From Hydrogenophaga intermedia (lineage in GTDB: Bacteria > Pseudomonadota > Gammaproteobacteria > Burkholderiales > Burkholderiaceae_C), in assembly GCF_023715105.1 (NCBI RefSeq), contig NZ_JAMBNO010000010.1, positions 1 to 64,000 of the forward strand: DNA of 64,000 bases. The letters are read 5' to 3'. The position numbers and the translations under genes are program-made. This document shows, piece by piece, positions 30,901-39,857 of this stretch (its first letter is position 1; each line of letters starts with the position of its first letter). Below the pieces are notes generated by a model. That model saw only the letters and a program-made list of their open reading frames with translations, was not told where the DNA came from and made no database searches.

Positions 30901-32002
30901 CGGCGGGCTGATCGGCCAGGCCACCCCAGAGTTTGCCGACCGAGAAGCCGGTGAGACCGGCCTTGGGTCTGGCACCCCGACCGGTGGCTCCCTCGTCGCG
31001 GATCTCACCGCCGGCGCCGGTGGAGGCGCCCGGGAACGGCGAGATGGCGGTGGGGTGGTTGTGCGTTTCCACCTTCATGAGCACGTGCTGAGTCACGGAC
31101 TCGGCCCGGTAGGCGGGTGCCGCATCACCGTCGTAGCGCGCCGCAAAGCGCTGCACGTCGTGGCCTTCCATCACCGAGGCGTTGTCGGCATAGGCGATCA
31201 CCGTGTGCTGCGGGCTGGTCTGGTGGGTGTGGCGAATCATCCCGAACAGGCTCTTGTCCTGCGCCACGCCGTCGATGGTGAACTGCGCGTTGAAGATCTT
31301 GTGGCGGCAGTGCTCGCTGTTGGCCTGCGCGAACATCATGAGCTCCACGTCGGTGGGGTTGCGCCCCAGCCCGGTGAAGGCGTTGATGAGGTAGTCGATC
31401 TCGTCGTCGGCCAGGGCCAGGCCCCAGTCGGTGTTGGCGCGCTCCAGTGCGGCCCGGCCGCCGCCGAGCACGTCCACGCGCTCCATGGGCGCGGCGTGCA
31501 GTTCGGTGAACAGGGCGTGGGCTTCGTCGCGCGTGGCGACCACAGCCTCGGTCATGCGGTCGTGCAGCAGGCTGGCCACGGCCCAGCGCTGCTCGGGCGT
31601 GAGAGCAGGCTTTCCACCCAGCAATCCGGGCTTGAGGGCGATGCGGTACTCGATGAGGCGCTCCACGCGGTGCACCGTGAGGCCACAGTTGCGCGCGATG
31701 TCGGTGGCTTTGGAGGCCCAGGGCGACACGGTGCCCAGGCGGGGCATCACGATCAGTGCGGGGGCACCATCGGCTTCGAGCTTGAGGTGCTCGACCTGCG
31801 CGGGTTCGCCATAGGTGAGCAACTCGCCCAGGCGGCGTTCGGTACCGGCGTCGGGCGCGGCGTCGAATGCCGCCAGGTGCACGAAGCGCGCGCTGAGGCC
31901 GACAATCTTGTCGTGGATGGCTTGAAGGCGGGGAAGAAGCTGCTGGACTTTGAAGTCGCTAATGGCGTGGCCGCCATCAAAAGTGCGCAGGTGCAGGGAC
32001 AC
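27992..32002 (-). CDS. purL: Phosphoribosylformylglycinamidine synthase, single-chain form
   Basis: The 1336-residue enzyme makes FGAM from FGAR, ATP and glutamine in purine synthesis. The N-terminal linker and FGAM-synthase domains (about residues 1-1010) hold the [16 protein letters not shown] and [14 protein letters not shown] motifs. The C-terminal glutaminase (about 1070-1336) has the Cys nucleophile in [12 protein letters not shown] and the terminal PHPER block. A GTG at 32002 was chosen because [16 protein letters not shown] matches the family N-terminus, although ATGs lie upstream; no strong ribosome site is present. It is divergent from map and lies upstream of higBA on the same strand. 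Confidence 0.95.
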   Translation of the reverse strand: MSLHLRTFDGGHAISDFKVQQLLPRLQAIHDKIVGLSARFVHLAAFDAAPDAGTERRLGELLTYGEPAQVEHLKLEADGAPALIVMPRLGTVSPWASKATDIARNCGLTVHRVERLIEYRIALKPGLLGGKPALTPEQRWAVASLLHDRMTEAVVATRDEAHALFTELHAAPMERVDVLGGGRAALERANTDWGLALADDEIDYLINAFTGLGRNPTDVELMMFAQANSEHCRHKIFNAQFTIDGVAQDKSLFGMIRHTHQTSPQHTVIAYADNASVMEGHDVQRFAARYDGDAAPAYRAESVTQHVLMKVETHNHPTAISPFPGASTGAGGEIRDEGATGRGARPKAGLTGFSVGKLWGGLADQPAGKPEHIASPLQIMTEGPLGGAAFNNEFGRPNLAGYFREYEQVVDGVQRGYHKPIMIAGGVGTIDAKLTRKILFPAGTLLIQLGGPGMKIGMGGGAASSMATGTNAAALDFDSVQRGNPEIERRAQEVINHCWAQGENNPILAIHDVGAGGLSNAFPEITNDAGRGARFDLRAVPLEESGLAPKEIWCNESQERYVLAIAPASLPQFQAFCERERCPFAVVGVATEERQLRLVDERQESPVDMPMDVLLGKPPKMHRDVKTVARTSPAIDLTGVDLQRSVIDVLSHPTVASKRFLITIGDRTVGAFTHRDQMVGPWQVPVADCAVTLADHAGFAGEAMAMGERTPLAATHAAASGRMAVAEAITNLLAAPIELPRVKLSANWMAACGEPGEDAALYETVKAVGMELCPALGVSIPVGKDSLSMRTQWQADGQTKKVTAPVSLIVSAFASLADVRGTLTPQLNREIEDSTLVLVDLGKGRHRLGGSILAQTLGHPGGDVPDLDDPQDLVNLVNAVNALRAQGRILAYHDRSDGGLLASVAEMAFAGQVGVALNVDQLVTEGDGISDSRAEMGDAKNWTKQVSARREELTLKALFNEELGVVLQVRTDQRNEVMQVLREHGLSKHSHFIGKTRPLSSAIDAGKGELQVWRDTKAVFSAKLVDLHQVWDSVSWKINQQRDNPACADAEHAAAGDPTDPGLHTHLSFDPAEDVAAPFLNLSRPKVAILREQGVNSHVEMAWCFTQAGFEAIDVHMTDLQSGRANLRDMRGVVACGGFSYGDTLGAGIGWARSITFNPVLSDQFQAFFARSDTFGLGVCNGCQMFAELADIIPGAEAWPRFTTNQSERFEARLSLVEVLDSPSLFFQGMAGTRLPIAVAHGEGHANFRHRGDPAKAIAAMRFVDNTGAATERYPFNPNGSPGGLTAVTTADGRFTALMPHPERVFRNVLMSWTDQDVSAHSGWMRMWRNARRWVG

Positions 32003-32118
32003 GGTGGGGCCTGTGGTGCGTTGAACCACCCGCGGGCGGGGCGGTGGAAAGCCCGCGATTTTACCTGCCGGCCCCATGGCGATTGGCCCGCCAGGGGCGT
32101 GCAGACGGGGTCCGGTGG

Positions 32119-32124
32119 GATAAT
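32119..32124 (+). promoter_or_regulatory. -10-like GATAAT directly upstream of map
   Basis: GATAAT (five of six matches) is followed by 8 nt and then the map ATG, within GGGATAATCCAGCCCCATG. Transcription would start at or next to the ATG. No SD is present in these 8 nt, which fits a leaderless message. Confidence 0.45.
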
Positions 32125-32132
32125 CCAGCCCC

Positions 32133-32963
32133 ATGAGCATCACCTACAAGGACGCCGCCGGTATCGAGGGCATGCGCACCGCCTGCCGCCTCGCCTCCGA
32201 GGTGCTGGACTACCTCACGCCGCTGATCCAGCCCGGCATCACCACGCTCGAGATCGACCGCCTGGCGGCCGACTACATGAAGCAGCAAGGCACGCGCTCT
32301 GCCACCATCGGCTATCAGCCGAGCGGCTACCCGCCCTACCCCGGCCACCTGTGCACCTCGCTCAACCACGTGGTGTGCCACGGCATTCCGAACGACAAGC
32401 CGCTCAAGAAGGGCGACATCCTCAACGTGGACGTCACCGTCATCACGCCCGACGGCTGGTACGGCGACAACTCCCGCATGTTCCTCATCGGCGGCGAGGC
32501 GGCCTGCTCGCTGCAGGCACGCAGGTTGTGCCAGGTCACCTACGAGGCCATGTGGAAAGGCATCGTTCTGGTGCGCCCAGGCGCCCGGCTGGGCGATATC
32601 GGCCACGCCATCCAGACCTACGCCGAGGGCAACGGCTACTCGGTGGTGCGCGAATTCTGCGGTCACGGCATCGGCCAGCGCTTCCACGAGGAGCCCCAGG
32701 TGCTGCACTACGGCCGCCCGGGCACGCTGGAAGAACTCGAGCCCGGCATGACCTTCACCATCGAGCCCATGATCAACGCCGGTCGGCGCGAGATCAAGGA
32801 GCTTGGCGACGGCTGGACCATCGTCACGCGCGACCGCTCGCTCTCGGCCCAGTGGGAGCACACGGTGCTGGTCACCGAAACCGGCTACGAGGTGCTCACG
32901 CTGTCGGCCGGCAGCCTGGCGCCACCGGCCTTCGTGACCGCCGCCGCCGCCGTTCCCGCCTGA
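32133..32963 (+). CDS. map: Methionine aminopeptidase, type I
   Basis: The 276-residue metalloprotease removes the initiator methionine. The five metal ligands are in place: Asp in [11 protein letters not shown], Asp in YGDNSRMF, His in [12 protein letters not shown], Glu in TFTIEPMIN and Glu in AQWEHTVL. The length is normal for type Ia, with a short Ala-rich tail. It precedes glnD by 13 bp, so the two may be co-transcribed, as seen in related genomes. Confidence 0.95.
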   Translation: MSITYKDAAGIEGMRTACRLASEVLDYLTPLIQPGITTLEIDRLAADYMKQQGTRSATIGYQPSGYPPYPGHLCTSLNHVVCHGIPNDKPLKKGDILNVDVTVITPDGWYGDNSRMFLIGGEAACSLQARRLCQVTYEAMWKGIVLVRPGARLGDIGHAIQTYAEGNGYSVVREFCGHGIGQRFHEEPQVLHYGRPGTLEELEPGMTFTIEPMINAGRREIKELGDGWTIVTRDRSLSAQWEHTVLVTETGYEVLTLSAGSLAPPAFVTAAAAVPA

Positions 32964-32976
32964 CGTTGCGCGCGCC

Positions 32977-35616
32977 ATGGACGACCTGGCCGCGCTGCGC
33001 CAGCGCTACCGCGACGAAAAGGCCGCGCTGTTCGCGGAGCTGGGCAAGTCCGGCGCGTCCACCCGCGGCGTGCGCCAGGCGCTCGCCCGCCTCGCCCGGC
33101 TCACCGACCAGACCCTGAGAACCCTGTGGCAGCGCGCCGGTTTCGGCCCGCGCTACGCGCTGCTGGCGGTGGGCGGCTTTGGCCGTGGTGAGCTGTTCCC
33201 GCACTCCGACGTGGACGTGCTGGTGCTCCTGCCCGACGGCTGCGTGCCCGACGCCGATGCCGAACTGAAGGCGCGCATCGAAGGCTTCATCGGCGCTTGC
33301 TGGGACCTCGGGCTGGAGATCGGCTCCAGCGTGCGCACGGCCGACGACTGCGTGGCCGAAGCCGGCAAGGACGTGACGGTTCAGACCTCGCTGCTGGAAT
33401 GCCGCCTCATCACCGGCCACCGCGCAGGCTTCAACACCTTGGTGCGCCGCCTGGGTGAGGCCATGGACCCAAAGGCCTTCTTCGTGGCCAAGACGCTGGA
33501 GATGCGCCAGCGCCACCACAAGTTCGAGAACACGCCCTACTCGCTCGAGCCCAACTGCAAGGAAAGCCCCGGCGGCCTGCGAGACCTGCAGATCATCCTG
33601 TGGGTGGCCAAGGCCGCGGGCCTGGGCCGCAGCTGGGACGAACTCGCGCGCACCGGCCTGGCCACGCCGCTGGAGGCGCGCCAGATCAAGGCCAACGAGG
33701 CGCTGCTGAGCCTCATCCGCGCCCGGCTGCACCTCATCGCCAAACGCCGCGAAGACCGGCTGGTGTTCGACCTGCAGACCGCGGTGGCCGAGTCGTTCGG
33801 CTTCAAGGCACAGTTGCCTGCGCCCGGCGAGACCAACCCACGCGGCACGCGCCGTGCCAGCGAGGCGCTGATGAAGCGCTACTACTGGGCGGCCAAGGCG
33901 GTCACGCAGCTCAACCAGATCCTGCTGCTCAACATCGAGGAACGTCTGGCCAGTGGTGAGCCGGGCGTGCAGCGCCTGCGCCCCATCAACGAGCGCTTCT
34001 TCGAGAAAGGCGGCATGCTGGAGGTGGCGCACGACAACCTCTACATCCAGCAGCCGCACGCCATCCTCGAGACCTTCCACATCTACCAGACCACGGTGGG
34101 CGTGAAAGGCCTGTCGGCGCGCACGCTGCGAGCGCTGTACAACGCGCGTCACGTCATGAACGGGCGTTTCCGCAGTGATCCGGTCAACCGCGAGACCTTC
34201 CGCCGCATCATCATGGAGCCCCAGGGCATCACGCACGCCATGCGGCTGATGAACCAGACCTCGGTGCTCGGGCGCTACCTCTGGGTGTTCCGCAACATCG
34301 TCGGGCAGATGCAGCACGACCTGTTCCACGTCTACACCGTGGACCAGCACATCCTGATGGTGCTGCGCAATGTGCGCCGCTTCTTCATCGCCGAGCACTC
34401 GCACGAGTACCCGTTCTGCTCGCAGCTCGCCGCGGGCTGGGACAAGCCCTGGATCCTGTACGTGGCCGCGCTGTTTCACGACATCGCCAAGGGCCGCGGT
34501 GGTGACCACTCCGAACTCGGCGCGCACGACGTGCGCAGCTTCTGCCGCCAGCATGGCATCGACCGCGAGGACGCGAAGCTGATTGCGTTTCTGGTCGCCG
34601 AGCATCTCACCATGAGCCGCCTGGCCCAGAAGGCGGATCTGTCCGACCCCGACGTGATCGCCGATTTCGCGCGCCGCGTGGGCAACGAGCGCCACCTCAC
34701 CGCGCTCTACCTGCTCACGGTGGCCGACATTCGCGGCACCAGCCCGAAGGTGTGGAACGCCTGGAAAGGCAAGTTGCTGGAAGACCTGTACCGCTACACG
34801 CTGCGCGTGCTGGGCGGGCGCGCGCCCGACCCGGGTGCCGTCATCGAAGGCCGCAAGCGCGAGGCGCTGCAGATGCTGGCCCTGCACGCCCTGCCCCACA
34901 ACGCGCACAAGGCGCTGTGGGACACGCTGGACGTGAGCTACTTCATGCGCCACCAGGCCGATGAAATCGCCTGGCACACCCGCGTGCTCACGCGCGAGCT
35001 TGCCAAGGCCGAGCGCGACCCGCAGCGCTGCATCGTGCGCGCACGCCTCTCGCCCGAGGGCGAGGGCCTGCAGGTGCTGGTGTACGCCCCCGACCAGAAC
35101 GACCTCTTTGCACGGATCTGCGGCTACTTCGACATGTCGCAGTTCAGCATCCTGGACGCGCGCGTGCACACCACCCTGACCGGCCACGCGCTCGACACCT
35201 TCCAGGTGGTCGTGCCCGAGCTGGCCGAGCACTACCGAGAGTTGGTGGCCATGGTCGAGAACCGGCTGGCCCAGGTGATCGACGCCCGGGGCCCACTGCC
35301 GCCACCCACCAAGGGCCGGCTGTCGCGGCGCGTGAAGAGCTTTCCCATCACCCCGCGCGTGGACCTGCGCCCCGACGAGAAGGCCCAGCGCTGGCTGCTC
35401 TCGGTGTCTGCCAGCGACCGGGCCGGGCTGCTCTACGGCATCTCGCGCGTGCTGGCCCGCCACGGCGTGAGCGTGCAGCTGGCCAAGATCACGACGTTGG
35501 GCGAGCGTGTGGAAGACACCTTCCTCATCAGCGGTGCGCCGCTGCAGGTGAACAAACGCCAGATCGAGATCGAGACCGAGTTGCTCGAAACGCTCGAGGG
35601 CGCAAGCGGCGCTTAG
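32977..35616 (+). CDS. glnD: PII uridylyltransferase / uridylyl-removing enzyme
   Basis: The 879-residue bifunctional nitrogen sensor modifies and de-modifies PII in response to glutamine. The nucleotidyltransferase site [20 protein letters not shown] lies at about residues 66-85, the HD hydrolase site [19 protein letters not shown] at about 500-518, and two ACT domains occupy the C-terminus (about 690-770 and 800-875). Its substrate GlnB is encoded at 4324-4662. The 3' end overlaps the convergent sirtuin gene by 4 bp. Confidence 0.95.
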   Translation: MDDLAALRQRYRDEKAALFAELGKSGASTRGVRQALARLARLTDQTLRTLWQRAGFGPRYALLAVGGFGRGELFPHSDVDVLVLLPDGCVPDADAELKARIEGFIGACWDLGLEIGSSVRTADDCVAEAGKDVTVQTSLLECRLITGHRAGFNTLVRRLGEAMDPKAFFVAKTLEMRQRHHKFENTPYSLEPNCKESPGGLRDLQIILWVAKAAGLGRSWDELARTGLATPLEARQIKANEALLSLIRARLHLIAKRREDRLVFDLQTAVAESFGFKAQLPAPGETNPRGTRRASEALMKRYYWAAKAVTQLNQILLLNIEERLASGEPGVQRLRPINERFFEKGGMLEVAHDNLYIQQPHAILETFHIYQTTVGVKGLSARTLRALYNARHVMNGRFRSDPVNRETFRRIIMEPQGITHAMRLMNQTSVLGRYLWVFRNIVGQMQHDLFHVYTVDQHILMVLRNVRRFFIAEHSHEYPFCSQLAAGWDKPWILYVAALFHDIAKGRGGDHSELGAHDVRSFCRQHGIDREDAKLIAFLVAEHLTMSRLAQKADLSDPDVIADFARRVGNERHLTALYLLTVADIRGTSPKVWNAWKGKLLEDLYRYTLRVLGGRAPDPGAVIEGRKREALQMLALHALPHNAHKALWDTLDVSYFMRHQADEIAWHTRVLTRELAKAERDPQRCIVRARLSPEGEGLQVLVYAPDQNDLFARICGYFDMSQFSILDARVHTTLTGHALDTFQVVVPELAEHYRELVAMVENRLAQVIDARGPLPPPTKGRLSRRVKSFPITPRVDLRPDEKAQRWLLSVSASDRAGLLYGISRVLARHGVSVQLAKITTLGERVEDTFLISGAPLQVNKRQIEIETELLETLEGASGA

Positions 35617-36344
35617 CCTGGCTCGGCCAGCAGAGCCGGCAGCGCCTGCGCTGCGGTCTGGCGCCATGTGACGTGGGCCACATCATCGAGCGCGGTCTCG
35701 TGCGGGTTGACGATCACCACGCGTGCACCGGCATGGCGTGCCACCCCCGCCAGCCCCGCGGCGGGGTACACCTCCCCCGAGGTGCCCACCACGAGCATCA
35801 GGTCACAGGCCTCGGCGGCTGCCTGGGCAGCAACCAGTTCGGCCTGCGGCAGCATCTCGCCGAACCACACCACCGCGGGGCGGCGCAGGTTCCCGCATAC
35901 CGGGCAGCGCGGCGGTCGACCGGGCTCGATGGCCTCCTTCTGGCAGCAGGCCCGCGGCGCGTCCAGCCAGCGGTCCTCGGCGATGTTGCCGTGCAGGGCC
36001 AGCACCCCGGGACTGCCCGCGCGCTGATGCAGGCCATCCACGTTCTGCGTGATCAGCGTCAGGCGCCCCGGGTGGCGCTGCTGGTACGCCGCGATGGCGC
36101 GGTGCCCGGCATTGGGAAGCACCCGGGCAATGGCCTCGCGCCGCTCGGCGTACCAGTCCCACACCAGGGCTGGGCTGCGTCGGTACGCCGCTTCGGTGGC
36201 GAGCTGCTGCGGGTCGAACTGCGCCCACAGCCCCGTGAGCGCGTCGCGGAAGGTAGGCACGCCCGACTCGGCGCTCATGCCGGCGCCGCTGAGCAAGACG
36301 ATGGCGCGCGCCGAGCGTACCGTCTCGCGCAGCGCTTCGACCAC
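35613..36344 (-). CDS. Sir2-family NAD-dependent protein deacylase
   Basis: The 243-residue sirtuin removes acyl groups from lysine using NAD+. It has the NAD motif [15 protein letters not shown] (about residues 20-34), [12 protein letters not shown] (about 97-108) with the catalytic His in LALHGN (about 116), and a Zn site built from ACCQKE and CPVCGN. It begins with a GTG (36342-36344) one base after the rlmB stop and so probably belongs to the rlmB operon. CobB would be the usual name, but the acyl specificity is not certain. Confidence 0.88.
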   Translation of the reverse strand: MVEALRETVRSARAIVLLSGAGMSAESGVPTFRDALTGLWAQFDPQQLATEAAYRRSPALVWDWYAERREAIARVLPNAGHRAIAAYQQRHPGRLTLITQNVDGLHQRAGSPGVLALHGNIAEDRWLDAPRACCQKEAIEPGRPPRCPVCGNLRRPAVVWFGEMLPQAELVAAQAAAEACDLMLVVGTSGEVYPAAGLAGVARHAGARVVIVNPHETALDDVAHVTWRQTAAQALPALLAEPG

Positions 36345-36345
36345 G

Positions 36346-37113
36346 TCACACCTCGCGTTGTCGCAAGGCTTCGTACAAGCACACGCCGCTGGCCACCGAC
36401 ACGTTGAGGCTTTCCACCGCCCCGCGCATGGGGATGCTGACCAGCTCGTCGCAGGTCTTGCGCGTCAGCTGGCGCATGCCCGGGCCCTCGGCACCCAGCA
36501 CCAGGGCCACCGGCCCCTTGAGGTCCACCTGATAGACCGTCTTCGGCGCGTCATCGCTGGTACCGATGACCCAGATGTTGCGCTCCTTGAGTTCGTTCAG
36601 GGTACGCGCCAGGTTGGTCACCATGAAGTACGGCATCGTCTCGCCGGCACCACTGGCCACCTTGGCCACGGTGGCGTTCAGGCCCACGGCGTGGTCCTTG
36701 GGGGCGATGACGGCGTGCGCCCCGGCGCCGTCGGCCACGCGCAGGCAGGCACCCAGGTTGTGCGGGTCGGTCACGCCATCGAGCACGAGCAGCAGCGGCA
36801 CCTCGCCCGTGCCCTCGAGCTGGTCGAGCAAGTCGTCGAGCGAGCGTGCCTGTTCGATCGGCAGCACCCGCGCGGCCACACCCTGGTGGCCGTGGCTGCC
36901 GGCCAGCTTGGCGATGCGCAGTGCATCGGCTTCGATGAGGCGCACGCCCGCCTCCTTGGCTCGCTCGAGGAACTGGCGCATGCGCGCGTCGCGCCGCGTG
37001 CCCTCGAACACCACCTCAACGATGCTTTGCGGTGCGGTCTTGAGCCGCACGCCCACGGCGTGGAAACCGAACAGGACCTTGGTGGCGGAGGGAGCTTTGG
37101 GCGATGAGGACAT
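36346..37113 (-). CDS. rlmB: 23S rRNA (guanosine-2'-O-)-methyltransferase RlmB
   Basis: The 255-residue SpoU-family enzyme methylates the 2'-O of a guanosine in 23S rRNA. The N-terminal substrate-binding domain (about residues 12-90) is followed by the knotted SAM domain with [20 protein letters not shown] (about 118-137, in part), [13 protein letters not shown] (about 205-217) and the C-terminal [17 protein letters not shown]. It starts at MSSSPKAPS. The region just upstream holds a hairpin that includes a -10-like GATAAT. Confidence 0.93.
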   Translation of the reverse strand: MSSSPKAPSATKVLFGFHAVGVRLKTAPQSIVEVVFEGTRRDARMRQFLERAKEAGVRLIEADALRIAKLAGSHGHQGVAARVLPIEQARSLDDLLDQLEGTGEVPLLLVLDGVTDPHNLGACLRVADGAGAHAVIAPKDHAVGLNATVAKVASGAGETMPYFMVTNLARTLNELKERNIWVIGTSDDAPKTVYQVDLKGPVALVLGAEGPGMRQLTRKTCDELVSIPMRGAVESLNVSVASGVCLYEALRQREV

Positions 37114-37130
37114 GGCGGGATTATCCCGCC
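37114..37130 (-). promoter_or_regulatory. Hairpin and -10-like GATAAT abutting the rlmB start
   Basis: GGCGGGA and TCCCGCC pair around a TTA loop between the stop of the ABC ATPase gene (37136) and the rlmB ATG (37113). On the minus strand the same bases read GGCGGGATAATCCCGCCATG, with GATAAT ending 6 nt before the ATG. It could be a leaderless promoter, a weak terminator for the upstream gene, or both. Confidence 0.42.
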
Positions 37131-37135
37131 ACGGC

Positions 37136-37837
37136 TCAGGCAAGCCTCGCGGTGAGGCGGTTGCTGATGTCCGCCACCTGCCCGGCAGCGATGGTGATGC
37201 GCCGGTCGCAGCGCTCAGCAATGCTGCGGTCGTGCGTGACGAGCATCAGCGTGGTGTCTTGCTCGCGGTTGAGCTCGAACATCAGCGCCATAACGGCCTC
37301 GCCGGTCGCGAAATCCAGGCTGCCTGTGGGCTCGTCGGCCAGCAACACGGCCGGGCGAACCACAAAGGCACGTGCCAGCGCCACGCGCTGCTGCTCTCCG
37401 CCCGACAGCACCTTGGGGTAGTGGTTCAGCCGCTCGCCCAGGCCCACGCGCTGCAGCATGGCGGTAGCGGCCGCGCGCGCGTCACGCCGCCCGGCCAGCT
37501 CCAGCGGCAGCATCACGTTCTCCAGCGCCGTGAGGTTGGCCAGCAGCTGGAAACTCTGGAACACGAAGCCCACCTTGGCCGCGCGCAGCGCCGCGCGCTG
37601 GTCCTCATCAAGCGCGAACAGATCGTTACCGTCGATGTGAACCGTTCCCTGCGTGGGCGTATCCAACCCCGCGACGATGGACAGCAGCGTGCTCTTGCCC
37701 GAGCCCGAGGCGCCCACGATCGCCACCGTCTCGCCACGGCGCACGGTGAAATCGATATCCCGCAGAATGGTCAGTGTGCCGGTCGAATCGGTGACCGACT
37801 TGAACACATGGCTGACCGCAATCATCACATCCGACAT
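37136..37837 (-). CDS. ABC transporter ATP-binding protein, YbbA/LolD type
   Basis: The 233-residue ATPase has Walker [10 protein letters not shown] (residues 42-50), signature LSGGEQQ (144-150), Walker B VLLADEP (164-170) and the H-loop THDRS. It belongs to the MacB/LolD group that drives lipid or lipoprotein extraction. In E. coli ybbA is also divergent from tesA, and the same arrangement appears here, so YbbA is the best name. Its membrane partner would be expected downstream, but rlmB follows instead, so the permease must be elsewhere. Its start codon shares CATG with tesA. Confidence 0.88.
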   Translation of the reverse strand: MSDVMIAVSHVFKSVTDSTGTLTILRDIDFTVRRGETVAIVGASGSGKSTLLSIVAGLDTPTQGTVHIDGNDLFALDEDQRAALRAAKVGFVFQSFQLLANLTALENVMLPLELAGRRDARAAATAMLQRVGLGERLNHYPKVLSGGEQQRVALARAFVVRPAVLLADEPTGSLDFATGEAVMALMFELNREQDTTLMLVTHDRSIAERCDRRITIAAGQVADISNRLTARLA

Positions 37838-38501
37838 GAAGCATTCCCTGAGTTCGAACCGCCGCCACTTTAGCCTGTGCCTCATGACAGCGCTGTCATT
37901 CGGACATGTCGGCATGCTGCAGGCCCAGGGCAGGACAGCCCCGGTGGTGCTGGTGGTGGGCGATTCGCTGAGTGCCGAGTACGGCCTGCGCCGCGGCAGC
38001 GGCTGGGTGGCGCTCACGGAGGAGAAACTCGCGAGCGAGAAGATCGACGCGCGGGTGGTCAATGCCAGCATCAGCGGAGATACCACCTCGGGTGGACGCT
38101 CGCGCCTGCCCGCCTTGCTCAAGCAGCACCGGCCGGCGGTGGTGGTCATCGAACTGGGCGGCAATGACGCGTTGCGCGGCCTGCCGCTGAACATGACGCG
38201 CGAAAACCTCACCGCCATGGTGAAGGCCGCCAAGGGCGCGGGCGCACGCGTTCTGCTGCTGGGCATGGACATGCCGCCCAACTACGGCGCGAAGTACGCA
38301 CAGGAGTTTCGCGAGCTCTTCACCACGGTGGCGCGCGAGGAAAAGACCGCCCTGGTGCCTTTCTTCCTCAAGGGCGTGGCCGACACCGCCGACCCACTGG
38401 CGCTGTTCCAGAGCGACCGCATCCACCCCAACGAGAAGGCGCAACCCATCATGCGCGACACCGTCTGGCCCGAACTGCGCAAGCTGGTGGCGGCCGGATA
38501 A
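37836..38501 (+). CDS. tesA: Acyl-CoA thioesterase I / lysophospholipase, GDSL family
   Basis: The 221-residue SGNH esterase is probably periplasmic. A signal peptide (basic NRRHF, then a hydrophobic core to about residue 30, ending LQAQG) precedes the GDSL block VVGDSLSAEYG with nucleophile Ser44. The other motifs are ELGGNDALRG and SDRIHPNEKA. It hydrolyses thioesters and lysophospholipids. ATG 37836 overlaps the divergent ATPase start; an ATG at 37884 would leave a shorter signal peptide and is possible. The stop overlaps the -10-like GATAAT of mnmH. Confidence 0.88.
   Translation: MKHSLSSNRRHFSLCLMTALSFGHVGMLQAQGRTAPVVLVVGDSLSAEYGLRRGSGWVALTEEKLASEKIDARVVNASISGDTTSGGRSRLPALLKQHRPAVVVIELGGNDALRGLPLNMTRENLTAMVKAAKGAGARVLLLGMDMPPNYGAKYAQEFRELFTTVAREEKTALVPFFLKGVADTADPLALFQSDRIHPNEKAQPIMRDTVWPELRKLVAAG
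37884..37899. repeat. Perfect 16-bp palindrome ATGACAGCGCTGTCAT
   Basis: It lies in the 5' end of tesA, upstream of the divergent ABC ATPase gene. Its first three bases are the alternative tesA start. On the minus strand a -10-like TAAAGT lies about 12 nt beyond it, so it would cover the -35 region of that gene. It could be an operator, or simply coding sequence that happens to be symmetric. Confidence 0.35.
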
Positions 38502-38502
38502 T
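38497..38502 (+). promoter_or_regulatory. -10-like GATAAT directly upstream of mnmH
   Basis: GATAAT overlaps the tesA stop codon (TAA) and ends 6 nt before the mnmH ATG, within GGATAATCGGCGCATG. The geometry is the same as for rlmB and close to that of map. Confidence 0.38.
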
Positions 38503-38508
38503 CGGCGC

Positions 38509-39573
38509 ATGCCTGTTGCCACCCTGAGCGCTGCCGACGCCCTGCAGCGCCTCGACGACTTCGACACCATCATCGACGCCCGCACCGAGGACGAGCATGC
38601 GCTCGACCATGTGCCCGGGGCGTTGAACTGGCCCACCCTGAACAACGCCGAGCGCATCGAAATCGGCACGATGTACAAGCAGGTCAGCGCCTTCGAAGCC
38701 AAGAAGCGCGGCGCGGCGCTGTCGGCACGCAACATCGCGGCGCACATCGAGCGCGAGGTGATCGACAAACCCAAGGGCTGGCGCCCGCTGGTGTATTGCT
38801 GGCGCGGCGGCAACCGCAGCGGCGCGCTGGCCACCATCCTGGGCGCCATCGGGTTTCAGGTCACGCTGATCGAAGGCGGCTACAAGGCCTGGCGCGCGGC
38901 GCTGGTGGACGACCTGCCGCACCGGGCCAGCCGCCTGCGCTACCGCGTGCTGTGCGGCCCCACGGGCAGCGGCAAGACCCGGCTGCTGCAGGCGCTGGCG
39001 GCAGAGGGCGCGCAGGTGCTCGACCTTGAAGGCCTGGCTTGTCACCGCAGCTCGGTGCTGGGCCTGCTGCCGGGCCAGCCGCAGCCCAGTCAGAAGCGCT
39101 TCGATTCACTGATCTGGGACGCCCTGCGCCGCTTCGACCCGGCGTGGCCGGTGTACGTGGAGAGCGAGAGCAAGAAGGTGGGCAACCTGCGCGTGCCCGA
39201 TGCCCTGATGGATGCCATGCGCGCCAGCGACTGCATCGCGCTGGAACTGGCGGACGCCGAACGCGTGGCACTGCTGCTGGAAGACTATGACTTCTTCGTG
39301 CAGCGACCGGATTTCTTCATCGAGCGCCTGCAGGCGCTGCGTCAGGTGCGCGGGGCCGAGATCGTCGACGGCTGGTCGAAGCAGGTGCGCGAAGGCCAGA
39401 CACCTGCGGTGGTGCTGGACCTGCTGGTGCGTCACTACGACCCCACCTATCAGGCCTCGACCCATCGGAACTTCCAGCGCCTCGCACAGGCGCTGCCCTG
39501 CGTGCTGGCCGACCGCTCTGCCGGTGCGATGCGCGCCGCAGCCCGGGCACTCATCGCCACCGAAGGGGCTTGA
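38509..39573 (+). CDS. mnmH: tRNA 2-selenouridine synthase
   Basis: The 354-residue enzyme (also SelU, YbbB) replaces sulfur with selenium at the wobble 2-thiouridine of tRNAs for Lys, Glu and Gln. The N-terminal rhodanese domain (about residues 5-130) carries the active-site Cys97 in VYCWRGGNRSG. The C-terminal P-loop domain has GPTGSGKT at 150-157 and the family block VYVESESKKVGN. Selenophosphate synthase (selD) is needed but not in the window. It lies 7 bp after tesA. Confidence 0.93.
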   Translation: MPVATLSAADALQRLDDFDTIIDARTEDEHALDHVPGALNWPTLNNAERIEIGTMYKQVSAFEAKKRGAALSARNIAAHIEREVIDKPKGWRPLVYCWRGGNRSGALATILGAIGFQVTLIEGGYKAWRAALVDDLPHRASRLRYRVLCGPTGSGKTRLLQALAAEGAQVLDLEGLACHRSSVLGLLPGQPQPSQKRFDSLIWDALRRFDPAWPVYVESESKKVGNLRVPDALMDAMRASDCIALELADAERVALLLEDYDFFVQRPDFFIERLQALRQVRGAEIVDGWSKQVREGQTPAVVLDLLVRHYDPTYQASTHRNFQRLAQALPCVLADRSAGAMRAAARALIATEGA

Positions 39574-39578
39574 TCGGG

Positions 39579-39603
39579 CGGCCTCACGGGGTCGGTGAGG
39601 CCG
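39579..39603. terminator. Hairpin between mnmH and the convergent small gene
   Basis: CGGCCTCAC (39579-39587) and GTGAGGCCG (39595-39603) pair perfectly around a 7-nt loop, starting 6 bp after the mnmH stop. There is no T run, so intrinsic termination is uncertain; it could be a rho-dependent or mRNA-stabilising structure. Confidence 0.42.
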
Positions 39604-39637
39604 GTATCGCGCCCCGCCGTGACAACCTGGCCGGGTC

Positions 39638-39829
39638 TCAGTCGGCGCTGCCGCCTTCGCCGCCCGGTGCACCGGTACCAGCGGCGCCACTGTCGTTCTG
39701 CGGTTCATCGCCGGGGTGAGCGCCCTCGTCGGTCTTGCGGGCGGCCTTCTGGCGCGCTTTTTCTTCCTTCTTCTGCTTCTTGGCCAGCTCGCGCTGGCGC
39801 TTCTCGTATCCGTAGTTGGGGGTGGCCAA
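39638..39829 (-). CDS. Small lysine/alanine-rich protein of unknown function
   Basis: The 63-residue protein begins ATPNYGYEKRQRELAKKQKK and continues as a charged helix to about residue 35, then a Gly/Asp/Ala-rich tail rich in Gly-Ala-Gly. Similar small proteins occur in related bacteria as hypothetical proteins; the NYGYEKRQRE motif looks conserved. No ATG is available, so a TTG at 39829 with AGGA 8 nt ahead was taken. It lies 28 bp downstream of the cystathionine beta-lyase gene. The positive charge would fit nucleic-acid or ribosome binding, but this is guesswork. Confidence 0.6.
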   Translation of the reverse strand: MATPNYGYEKRQRELAKKQKKEEKARQKAARKTDEGAHPGDEPQNDSGAAGTGAPGGEGGSAD

Positions 39830-39857
39830 TGCGATGTTCCTGGAGGGGTTGAAGGGG

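Noticed and set aside
37840..37870. tRNA-like T-loop string GTTCGAACC
   Set aside because: It lies in the tesA 5' coding region, and no acceptor stem or cloverleaf can be formed around it.
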